From Planctomycetota bacterium (lineage in GTDB: Bacteria; Planctomycetota; Phycisphaerae; Phycisphaerales; UBA5793): a stretch of 64,000 nt of DNA. Below, piece after piece: positions 13,193 through 21,256 of the stretch. The position numbers and the translations under genes are program-made. Position 1 is the first letter of the stretch. Each line of letters opens with the position of its first letter. The stretch is taken from positions 1-64,000 of the forward strand of contig CAUJHZ010000061.1 of NCBI GenBank assembly GCA_963205185.1, given 5' to 3'. The notes below the pieces were generated by a model. That model searched no databases, was not told the DNA's origin, and saw only the letters and a program-made list of their open reading frames with translations.

Positions 13193-14812
13193 TCACGCAG
13201 CGTGCTCCCGGTCGAGGAAGGATGACTTGTAGTACACGAGCAGCCCGGAGAACGCCAACAGCAGCACCACCGCCGCAGAGCCGACCTTGGTCTGCTGGCG
13301 CTGCTGCTCTCGCAGCCGCTCGATGAGATCATGCGTTGCCTGAATCCGATCAACCCCGTCGCTGATTTCCGTGGCGAAATTGTTGATGTCGCGCATGTTG
13401 AAACTGTGAAACACCTGCCGCAACCGCGAATTCACTTCCGCTGCGTTCTGCTGCACCTGCTCGAGCGAAAGGTTGCGATAGCCCCAGGCCGAAAGATCGG
13501 TGCTGAGTTTGGTGGACTCGGTTACCTGGTCTTCGGTCTGCATCAGGATCTCTTTGATCCGCTTGACGGATTCCATCGTTGCGGCGCGGTGGCAAGGCGA
13601 GCAGCGACCGCCCTCGGCCCGCGAGCGCGTGTCGATGATGTCGGGCGACGGCTGGGCGATCTTGTGACTGCCCTGCCCGTGGCAATAGAGGCACGTCGGG
13701 TCGCCGAAGTCGCCGTGCGGGCTGCCGAGGTGCTTTTCCTTGATGTCGGCGTGGCACTTGCCGCAGAAGTACGACACGGCCCGGCCGCGCGTCTGGCTGA
13801 CGAACTCGCTCTCGTTGAGGTAGGTGACGAGGAAATCCGTCTGGCGCTCGAGGTGCGCGGCCCGCTTGAACGCGTCGTCGGACTCAAACTGATCGCGGCG
13901 CAGCGCCGCATTACCGCCGTGGCAGCCGTCGCAGCCGACGTTGGCCGCGAAATGCACGCTGTGCTTCCATTCGAGTTCGACGATCTCGCTCGACCGGCCC
14001 GGCAGGTTCATGTGGCACTGCACGCAGTTGCTCTGCGCGTAAGGATCGGCCTCGTGTCCTTCTGCGGGTGGACTCGAAGCTTCAGGCGGCGACGCGGCCA
14101 AAGCGCGCACGGCCGGCAGCGCCATCGCGGCCAGCGCCGCCAGCAGCAGCAGGCTGTGGTGTTTGAGCCCGGCAAACGGCGGCTCGGTCTCCGGCTGGCC
14201 TTCGCGGTAGAGCACGCGCCGAATGGCCCGCCGCTCGTGCGCGATGAGCACGTAGAACACGATCACGGCGATGCCGGTGAAGATGAAGAACAGCGGGCGA
14301 TGCCCGAAGTATTCGGAGAGAGGCGCCAGTTGCTCGCCTTCCGCGGTCATCTTCTCGGGCCAGCCGCCCCAGAACGTGAAGATGATCGCCAGCGCCGCCA
14401 CGGTGGTGACTGCAATGCGATAGAACCACCTCGGCCGCGTCCGCGCTCTCTGGCCGCGGTACCAGAACGGCAGCAGCACGATGACGAGAATCACGGGCCC
14501 CTGGCTGAGTACGCCCCACGTCTTGCCGCTCAAACCCAGCAGCGTCGTCGGCCACACGCGGAGATACTGGTAAACTGCGAGGAAGTACCACTCGGGCTTG
14601 ATTCCCACGGGCGTCGAACCCTGCGGGTTGGCGGGCTGCTCTTCGTGAGCCATCCCGTGCACGCCGAGCATGTCCAGCAGCACGGGCAGAATGACCAGGA
14701 GCATGATGATCGCCAGGCACACCAGGACTGAAACCGTCATCTTGATGATCTCGTTGGGCCAGAACGGCTCCAACTGATCGACTTCGTATTGCTCGCGGTA
14801 GTCAACGCCCAT
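13193..14812 (-). CDS. Cytochrome bc subunit IV (PetD-like) fused to a pentahaem cytochrome c
   Basis: About 539 residues from ATG 14812, which has AGGAAGGA upstream and lies 23 bases after the cytochrome b stop. Residues 1 to about 215 correspond to the C-terminal half of cytochrome b/subunit IV, with the Qo-site PEWY motif (GIKPEWYFLAVYQYLR) and several membrane helices. A further hydrophobic segment and a Pro/Glu-rich linker lead into a periplasmic domain with five CXXCH motifs (CVQCH, CDGCH, CGKCH, CLYCH, CSPCH). A helical region and a last membrane helix (VGSAAVVLLLAFSGLLVYY) follow. No cytochrome c1 or f gene is nearby, so the pentahaem domain probably takes electrons from the Rieske centre. 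The fusion is unusual. Confidence 0.9.
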   Translation of the reverse strand: MGVDYREQYEVDQLEPFWPNEIIKMTVSVLVCLAIIMLLVILPVLLDMLGVHGMAHEEQPANPQGSTPVGIKPEWYFLAVYQYLRVWPTTLLGLSGKTWGVLSQGPVILVIVLLPFWYRGQRARTRPRWFYRIAVTTVAALAIIFTFWGGWPEKMTAEGEQLAPLSEYFGHRPLFFIFTGIAVIVFYVLIAHERRAIRRVLYREGQPETEPPFAGLKHHSLLLLAALAAMALPAVRALAASPPEASSPPAEGHEADPYAQSNCVQCHMNLPGRSSEIVELEWKHSVHFAANVGCDGCHGGNAALRRDQFESDDAFKRAAHLERQTDFLVTYLNESEFVSQTRGRAVSYFCGKCHADIKEKHLGSPHGDFGDPTCLYCHGQGSHKIAQPSPDIIDTRSRAEGGRCSPCHRAATMESVKRIKEILMQTEDQVTESTKLSTDLSAWGYRNLSLEQVQQNAAEVNSRLRQVFHSFNMRDINNFATEISDGVDRIQATHDLIERLREQQRQQTKVGSAAVVLLLAFSGLLVYYKSSFLDREHAA

Positions 14813-14835
14813 GGGCGTGTCCTTCCTGGTTCCGC

Positions 14836-15495
14836 TCAAAGCGGTTTGGAAATCCCCGTCCGGCGGATCATGACGAAGTGCATGCCCATGAACGCGCTCA
14901 TGATCGCCGGCAGAATCCAGATGTGCAACGAGAAGAAGAACCCCAAAGTCTCGCCGCTGATCGCCTTGCCGCGGCGGACCCACTCGACGACGTCCGTGCC
15001 GATAATCGGTATGGCGCTGGGGATCTCGGTCCCGACTTTCGCCCCCCAGTAGCTCAACTGCGTCCACGGCAGCAGGTAGCCGGTGAAGGCCATCATCGTC
15101 GTCAGAAGCAGCAGCAGCACGCCGCTGACCCAGTGCAACTCGCGCGGGGTGCGATAGATCTTGTAGTACGCGATCCTCGCCATGTGCATCAGCACGAGCG
15201 CGATCATCAGGTTGGCCGCCACGGCGTGAATGCGCTGCACCAGCCAGCCCATCGTGACGTTCGACTTGATGAACGTCACGCTGTCCCAGGCGCTCTCCGG
15301 ATGCGGCTTGTAGTACATGAGCAGCAGCATTCCGGTAAACACCTGCACCAGGAACGTGAAGAACGCCAGCCCGCCGAAGCAGCCAGCCCACGAAAGCGTG
15401 CGCGGCACCCACTTCTTCGTGACGTTCTTTTCCAGTTCGGGCGTTACGTCGAAGCGGTTGTCAATCCAGCCATAGATGCGTCGAATCACACTCAT
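14836..15495 (-). CDS. petB: Cytochrome b6-type subunit of a Rieske/cytochrome b complex
   Basis: 219 residues, the length of a split cytochrome b6. Four membrane helices are visible. Two His pairs for haem b are seen: HAVAANLMIALVLMH in helix B (14 residues apart) and HIWILPAIMSAFMGMH in helix D (15 apart, the longer spacing seen in b6-type proteins). The protein forms the quinol-oxidising core together with the PetD-like half encoded next (13193-14812) and the Rieske protein (15505-15963). CFGG near the start of helix A resembles the cysteine that binds the extra haem c in b6; whether one is bound here is uncertain. The gap to the Rieske gene is nine bases. Confidence 0.94.
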   Translation of the reverse strand: MSVIRRIYGWIDNRFDVTPELEKNVTKKWVPRTLSWAGCFGGLAFFTFLVQVFTGMLLLMYYKPHPESAWDSVTFIKSNVTMGWLVQRIHAVAANLMIALVLMHMARIAYYKIYRTPRELHWVSGVLLLLLTTMMAFTGYLLPWTQLSYWGAKVGTEIPSAIPIIGTDVVEWVRRGKAISGETLGFFFSLHIWILPAIMSAFMGMHFVMIRRTGISKPL

Positions 15496-15504
15496 GTCAG
15501 TCTC

Positions 15505-15963
15505 TCAGGAGATGATGAGATTGCCTTCCTTCACTTCGAACGGAATCTCAAGAAGCGGGGCGCTCACGGGGCCGCTGACGACCTGGCCTTCGCCGCTGAA
15601 CACGGCGCCGTGGCAGGGACAGTGGAAATTGCTGTGAGCCGTGTCCCAGACCACGTTGCAGCCCAGGTGCGTGCACGAAGCGTTGAAGACGCGCGGCCCG
15701 GACTCGCTCATCACGACCACGACCTGCTGGCCATGGAAGTCGGCGTAGTACGCCTGTCCGGGGATCAGTCGGTCAAGCGGTATCTGCACGGGCTTGGATT
15801 CGCCGAGTCGAACCGGCAGTTTGAGGAACGCGACGATGGGGTACACAACGGTTCCGACGGTGATTGCCGCCGCACCGCCGATGCACGCCTGGCAAAAGCG
15901 CCTCCGGCCGCTGCTGGGCGGTTCGTGTGGCCGGTCGTGCGCGTGATCGCTGGCCATGTTCAT
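15505..15963 (-). CDS. petC: Rieske [2Fe-2S] protein
   Basis: 152 residues. An N-terminal twin-arginine-like motif (SGRRRFCQACIGG) precedes one hydrophobic helix, as in Rieske proteins exported by Tat. The cluster-binding motifs are intact: CTHLGC (about residues 100-105) and CPCHG (about 118-122). The protein receives an electron from quinol at the Qo site of cytochrome b and passes it to a c-type haem, here probably the pentahaem domain fused to subunit IV. Its ATG overlaps the upstream stop by four bases, and cytochrome b follows nine bases later. Confidence 0.96.
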   Translation of the reverse strand: MNMASDHAHDRPHEPPSSGRRRFCQACIGGAAAITVGTVVYPIVAFLKLPVRLGESKPVQIPLDRLIPGQAYYADFHGQQVVVVMSESGPRVFNASCTHLGCNVVWDTAHSNFHCPCHGAVFSGEGQVVSGPVSAPLLEIPFEVKEGNLIIS

Positions 15964-16985
15964 TGGTCCGCTCCCTGCCGCTCGAGCAGCAGCTCTGCCG
16001 CCCGCTTGTAGCTGGCCGCCGCCTCGGGCATCTTGTCACGCTGTTCGAGAATCATGCCCATCAGGTAGTGGGCCCGGGGCTGGGTAGGATCGCGGTCGAG
16101 CACCTCGCGCACCAGCGCTTCGGCCTGGGCCAGTTCGTCGCCGCCGCGCACCGCCTGGACATACGCCACTCCGAGCGTGGCTTCGACGAGATCGGGATGA
16201 TCCGCCAGCACGGTCCGGAACTGCGTTTCGGCCTCGGCGATGCGGTGGCGCTTCAGATTCAGCCGGCCGAGCCCCAGCCTCGCTTCGACGCTCTGGGGCC
16301 ACAGCGCGATGGCCTCGCGGTACTTCTCGTCGGCCATTTCATCGAGGCCGCGCCGCGCCAGTTGCCGGGCCAGTTGCGTCACGCGACCGGCGCGAATCTG
16401 CACTTCGTTCAGATCTCCCGGCGTCTCCGGATGCAGCGCTGCTTCGAATCGCTCCACGCTCAGGCGTCCGAGTCCCAGGAGCAGCGCGTCCGTCACGATG
16501 TCGCCCATGCGCGGCGTGACGCCCGCCAGGCTGTAAATCACCCGGCCGTCGCCGCCGACCACCACGACCGTCGGCATCACGCTCACCCGGTAGGCTTCGT
16601 ACGCCTGCCGATTCGGATCGTGCAGCACGACGCCGGCAAAGCCAAGCGCTTCCGCCTGGGTCTTCAGATCGAGGCGCGATGCATTCTGCGCAACGACCAG
16701 CACCGGCGCGATGCGGTCGCCCGCCAGCCTCGGATCATCGAGGACGCGCTCGATGGCGGCGCAGCCTTCGCGCGTCGGCTGGTGGTAGAGTTCGCCAAAG
16801 ATCACTACATACGGCCGACCCTGCACGCTCTGCGCGTCGAAGACATTGCCGTCGAGATCGGCAAGCACCAGCGGCGGCGCTTCCGAGCCGCGCGGCGGCA
16901 TCGTCGCCGCGCCGGCCGCAGCGCAAATGCTCGTGATCAGCAACGCGCCCCAGCGGCCTGCAGACCCGAGAAGGTCAACTCTCAT
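15960..16985 (-). CDS. Exported thioredoxin-fold/TPR protein without CXXC
   Basis: 341 residues. A signal sequence (about residues 10-27) is followed by a TlpA/AhpC-like fold. The usual CXXC is replaced by ELYHQPTREGC, a single Cys, while the cis-proline loop (SVMPTVVVVGGDGRV) is kept. At least three TPR-like repeats follow (ADEKYREAIALWPQSVEARLG; AHYLMGMILEQRDKMPEAAA). Architecture and degenerate active site match the protein at 5280-6281, so the pair brackets the cytochrome genes. It overlaps the genes on both sides by four bases and sits between the first cytochrome and the Rieske gene. A role in assembling or docking the cytochrome complex is inference; disulfide exchange is unlikely. Confidence 0.8.
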   Translation of the reverse strand: MRVDLLGSAGRWGALLITSICAAAGAATMPPRGSEAPPLVLADLDGNVFDAQSVQGRPYVVIFGELYHQPTREGCAAIERVLDDPRLAGDRIAPVLVVAQNASRLDLKTQAEALGFAGVVLHDPNRQAYEAYRVSVMPTVVVVGGDGRVIYSLAGVTPRMGDIVTDALLLGLGRLSVERFEAALHPETPGDLNEVQIRAGRVTQLARQLARRGLDEMADEKYREAIALWPQSVEARLGLGRLNLKRHRIAEAETQFRTVLADHPDLVEATLGVAYVQAVRGGDELAQAEALVREVLDRDPTQPRAHYLMGMILEQRDKMPEAAASYKRAAELLLERQGADQ

Positions 16986-18394
16986 TGCCCGCCTCCCTTC
17001 AGTGGACTGGCCGGCGCGGTCTGCTGCAGCTCGCCGCGTGCATAACTCTTTTCTTCATGGCAGCCCGGCGAGCAGCGCCCGCCATCATCCATTGCTTCAA
17101 AGTTGATCTCGAGCATCCAGCCGCTCGAGCCGAACGGCACCGCCTCACGGATGTGGAACGGCCGCTTGGAGGCGTGCACCTCGTGGCAGGCCCGGCATGT
17201 GCGGCCCTTTTCCTGGTTCACGTGCAGGTAATGCAGATTCTGATCGCCCTCGCGGAATCGCGTCACGCCGATGCCCGACTTGGTCGTCACCATCTCCGGC
17301 AAGTGGCACGTGAAGCACAGCGCGTATCGATCGAGATCGAACGCCGCGTAGAACTCGGGCGGATACGTCTTCACGAGAAGGTTCGCGTTCTCGGCAGCGT
17401 GCGGCTGATGGCATGACGAGCATGAGCCCGCGCGAATGGGGCCGTGATGATCTGGTGAGTCGTGCAGCAGCAGCGCCATGTTCGTCAGCGTCCGCCCGCT
17501 CTCGGTCTTGAGCGGTTGATCGTGGCACGAGAGACACGTATCCGGCTCCGGGCGCTTCTGCAGATTCGGCAGCGTCGAAGAGTGAGGCGAGTGGCAACCC
17601 GTGCAGCCGTTGGCCTGATGGACCGCGCCGTGCACCACCGACGAGGCATCGATTTTCTCCATCATTTCGCCGTGGCACTTGGCGCACAATTCATCGGTCG
17701 CCGCGCGCAGCATGAACGGGTTGGGCGAGGCGTGCGGATTGTGGCAACTCGTGCAGCCCTGCTCCATCGCCGCGTGCACGTGCAGTCCGGCGCCGCTCTG
17801 CGCCACTTCCACGTGGCAGTCGGCGCAGAGTTCGTTCGTGCTCTTCACGAGAAGATTCGCCTTCCACGAAGAGTGCGGCTCGTGGCAGAGAATGCACGCG
17901 CCGGCCGCGACCGGGCCGTGCACGTGCACCAGCGGATCTTCCTCGTGGACGTGGCAACTCACGCACAATCCGCGCGTCGGATCGGCGATCAGCATCATCC
18001 GGTGTTCCGAGCCGTGCGGATCGTGGCAGCCGGTGCACTGTCCGGTGGCCACCGGTCCGTGCACGACGGTCCGATGTTCCATGAGGTGGCACTTCGAGCA
18101 CAGCGTGTCCTGGTTGATGGTCTTGAAGGTGTGCTCGCGCGGCTCGTCGTATTGATGGCAGGCGTCGCATTTGCCTTGGGCCGCCGGACCGTGAAGGAAC
18201 TTGTGCTCGAGCGTGGAGGCGTGGCAGCCCGACTGCGTGCAATTCTCGACGGCGGTCGAGGGTCGGGGCGGCACGTCTGCGGCCGCGGCGTCGCTGGCGG
18301 GAAGCAGTCCCGCCGCCAACACAGCCAAGAGGACCGCGGACAAGCGGCTCTTCGATAACGTGATTCCGGGGCGTTTCGACAATGCAGCCTCCAT
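16982..18394 (-). CDS. Multihaem cytochrome c, 15 haem motifs (paralogue A), first gene of the cluster
   Basis: About 470 residues from ATG 18394, which opens a signal peptide (SRLSAVLLAVLAAGLLPASDAAA). The ribosome-binding site is weak (GGCGAG). Haem motifs: CX4CH (CTQSGCH), 13 CXXCH, CX3CH (CSPGCH), in the same order as the two downstream paralogues, with the same HGPVxxGxCxxCHxPH blocks. The regular spacing is typical of doubled-CXXCH cytochromes. As promoter-proximal gene it may be the most abundant cytochrome of the set. An in-frame extension upstream to 18646 lacks signal-peptide character and was not used. Confidence 0.92.
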   Translation of the reverse strand: MEAALSKRPGITLSKSRLSAVLLAVLAAGLLPASDAAAADVPPRPSTAVENCTQSGCHASTLEHKFLHGPAAQGKCDACHQYDEPREHTFKTINQDTLCSKCHLMEHRTVVHGPVATGQCTGCHDPHGSEHRMMLIADPTRGLCVSCHVHEEDPLVHVHGPVAAGACILCHEPHSSWKANLLVKSTNELCADCHVEVAQSGAGLHVHAAMEQGCTSCHNPHASPNPFMLRAATDELCAKCHGEMMEKIDASSVVHGAVHQANGCTGCHSPHSSTLPNLQKRPEPDTCLSCHDQPLKTESGRTLTNMALLLHDSPDHHGPIRAGSCSSCHQPHAAENANLLVKTYPPEFYAAFDLDRYALCFTCHLPEMVTTKSGIGVTRFREGDQNLHYLHVNQEKGRTCRACHEVHASKRPFHIREAVPFGSSGWMLEINFEAMDDGGRCSPGCHEEKSYARGELQQTAPASPLKGGGQ

Positions 18395-18557
18395 CTCGCC
18401 GGTGGACACATGCACGTTCCGTGCCGCGCCGGTCGGGCACTGCACCCCGGTTTCCGGAATCGCTCCCTCGATTTGGAGGCTGCGGGCGCGGCAAGAGGCG
18501 CCGCGCCCGGGGCGACTTTCCTGTTTGTGAGAATGCGCCGCGCTCCGGCTTCCCAAA

Positions 18558-18585
18558 TGCGGAATGACAGAACCGGAAATCCGCA
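18558..18585. promoter_or_regulatory. Inverted repeat TGCGGA-N16-TCCGCA, possible activator site
   Basis: A six-base inverted repeat lies roughly 57-84 bases upstream of the transcription start predicted from the sigma-54 element at 18616-18631. That is near the short end of distances used by NtrC-type activators. An NtrC-family regulator is encoded one gene downstream. Six-base arms can occur by chance, so this is a suggestion only. Confidence 0.3.
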
Positions 18586-18615
18586 CACAGCCGCCCCGTC
18601 GAGGCTTGGCTCTCG

Positions 18616-18631
18616 TGGTATGGGACTTGCA
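18616..18631 (+). promoter_or_regulatory. Sigma-54 (-24/-12) promoter
   Basis: TGGTATGGGACTTGCA has the invariant GG and GC separated by exactly ten bases, plus the TTGCA of the -12 box, close to the consensus TGGCACG-N4-TTGCA. The predicted start would be near 18642, about 19 bases before the ATG at 18661, leaving room for the GGAG at 18652-18655. The NtrC-type sigma-54 activator at 19378 strengthens the call. Confidence 0.65.
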
Positions 18632-18660
18632 ACAACCCCGCATCAACGAACGGAGCCCTC

Positions 18661-19275
18661 ATGAAACACCCTCTGACTGTTCTTACTCTCGCCCTGCTCA
18701 TCACCGCGCCCAACTTCGGCGCCGCCCGACCCTGGCAGACGCCGCCAGGCCACCCGGACATCACGCCGCAGGGCCATCCGGCGATGACCGACGCGCCCAA
18801 GCCGCCGCCCTCGGACCATCCGCCAATCCCTGCGCCGCCGTACGCGACGTCGGTGGAAAACCTCGTGAACGCCGCGTTCGAGACGATCTCGGGCGGCCGG
18901 GGCGAGGCGCGCGACTGGGACAAGTACCGCGATCTCTTCTTCCCCGATGCGCGTCTGTACAGCGCTCAGGTGATGGGCGACACCGCCGTCATCGGCGGCA
19001 TGACCGTGGATGAATTCATTGCCCGCGAGCAGAAATACCTCGAAGGCTCGGGGTACTTCGAAAAGCCGATCAGCCTGAAGATCGAAGAGTTCGGCCACAT
19101 TGCGCAGGTGCGCAGCGTTTATGAATCGCGCCGCCGCGCCGAAGACGAAGCGCCCTACACGCGCGGCATCTACAGCATTCAACTGGTCGAATCGGGCGGC
19201 AGGTGGTGGATCCTCAATATGCTCTGGCAGCGCGAAGACCCGCAGAATCCCATCCCGGATGAGTATCTGCAGTAG
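18661..19275 (+). CDS. Exported NTF2/SnoaL-like protein
   Basis: 204 residues, GGAG six bases before ATG. A signal peptide (MKHPLTVLTLALLITAPNFGAA) precedes a His/Pro-rich linker (about residues 24-60, with GHPD, GHPA and DHPP). The rest looks like an NTF2/SnoaL-like cone fold (DKYRDLFFPDARLYS ... FEKPISLKIEEFGHIAQVRSVYES ... GGRWWILNMLWQRED). Such folds bind small molecules or serve as periplasmic accessory domains; no catalytic residues can be assigned. It is transcribed divergently from the cytochrome cluster, behind a sigma-54 promoter and ahead of a sigma-54 activator gene, so it may belong to the same response. Confidence 0.75.
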   Translation: MKHPLTVLTLALLITAPNFGAARPWQTPPGHPDITPQGHPAMTDAPKPPPSDHPPIPAPPYATSVENLVNAAFETISGGRGEARDWDKYRDLFFPDARLYSAQVMGDTAVIGGMTVDEFIAREQKYLEGSGYFEKPISLKIEEFGHIAQVRSVYESRRRAEDEAPYTRGIYSIQLVESGGRWWILNMLWQREDPQNPIPDEYLQ

Positions 19276-19309
19276 CGCCCGGCTTTACGATCATCTCTCC
19301 TCACCGCGA

Positions 19310-19348
19310 CTCGGGCCGGCCCGCCGAAATTCAGGCGGGCCGGCCGAG
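19310..19348. terminator. GC-rich hairpin between the NTF2-like gene and the NtrC-type gene
   Basis: CTCGGGCCGGCCCGCC (19310-19325) pairs with GGCGGGCCGGCCGAG (19334-19348), with one bulged G and an eight-base loop. It starts 35 bases after the upstream stop and ends 29 bases before the regulator start. There is no T-run; it may terminate, attenuate or stabilise the upstream message. Confidence 0.5.
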
Positions 19349-19377
19349 TACAATTTCGCCCAGACCCGCGAGGTGTA

Positions 19378-20727
<1,350 letters not shown>

Positions 20728-20728
20728 G

Positions 20729-20750
20729 AAGGTACCCGGTACCTTTTTTT
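20729..20750 (+). terminator. Intrinsic terminator after the NtrC-type gene
   Basis: AAGGTAC-CCG-GTACCTT followed by a run of T, two bases after the stop codon of the regulator. The left arm is preceded by only a few A residues, so any activity for the converging gene at 20775 would be weak. Confidence 0.85.
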
Positions 20751-20774
20751 GAAGTTGGGCGATTTTGTCGCGCG

Positions 20775-21185
20775 TCAGAAGAGCAATTTGAGCAGGTAGT
20801 CCAACCGGCCGCGCAGGACGATGCGCCGGCCCGACTCGCGCATGACCTCGCGGATCTGCTGCCGGTACGTCGGGTGATAGCAGTGGCTCGGGCAGTGCTT
20901 GCACGCCGGCTTGGGATCAAACGGGCACGTCGCCCGCTTCACCCAGGCATGCTGCAGCAGACGCGCGCACTGCGGGCAGAGCACCGGCGGGCGGCGCATC
21001 ACGTCCTCCCACCCGGCCGCGGTGATCGGCGCTTTCTCACTTTCTCGATTCTGGTGATTCGCGCTGCAGTACATCTCAATAAAGAGACCCAGCAGCCGCA
21101 GGTCTTTGCGGAGTTTCCGGTCCTCCGAAGCGTCTGAGCGAAGCACCGGCAGGCGAAAAGCGCGATTGGCAGTTGAAATCGTCAT
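20775..21185 (-). CDS. Cysteine-rich protein of the 'nitrous oxide-stimulated promoter' family
   Basis: 136 residues. The diagnostic part is the C-terminal half: LCPQCARLLQHAWVKRATCPF, KPACKHCPSHCYHP and REVMRESGRRIVLRGR, which match the Cys-rich family named for a nitrous oxide-responsive promoter. Six Cys in that stretch suggest a metal or Fe-S site. The biochemical function of the family is not known. It lies convergent with the NtrC-type regulator, between it and the kinases. The exact start is uncertain; a later ATG at residue 39 (MYCSANHQN) is possible. Confidence 0.75.
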   Translation of the reverse strand: MTISTANRAFRLPVLRSDASEDRKLRKDLRLLGLFIEMYCSANHQNRESEKAPITAAGWEDVMRRPPVLCPQCARLLQHAWVKRATCPFDPKPACKHCPSHCYHPTYRQQIREVMRESGRRIVLRGRLDYLLKLLF

Positions 21186-21256
21186 GGTTCCCGGTCATTG
21201 CGGTTGCAAATCCCGTGCCCGCTCGCTCTGGCGCGCCGTTTGTAGATCAAGACTCG

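Noticed and set aside
13193-15412. A longer N-terminus for the PetD fusion, starting at 15412.
   Set aside because: The upstream 200 codons are a shadow of the cytochrome b6 gene; ATG 14812 has a strong ribosome-binding site and starts the conserved domain.
5280-18394. The cluster as an MtrCAB/PioAB-type outer-membrane conduit.
   Set aside because: No porin-like beta-barrel gene lies in or near the cluster, and the 15-motif proteins do not match a decahaem MtrA/C layout. A conduit role stays possible but unsupported.
5280-18394. An anammox-type hydrazine metabolism cluster, because of the multihaem/bc combination in a planctomycete-like genome.
   Set aside because: No hydrazine synthase or octahaem hydroxylamine-oxidoreductase-like protein is visible, and the motif layouts are of the doubled-CXXCH type.
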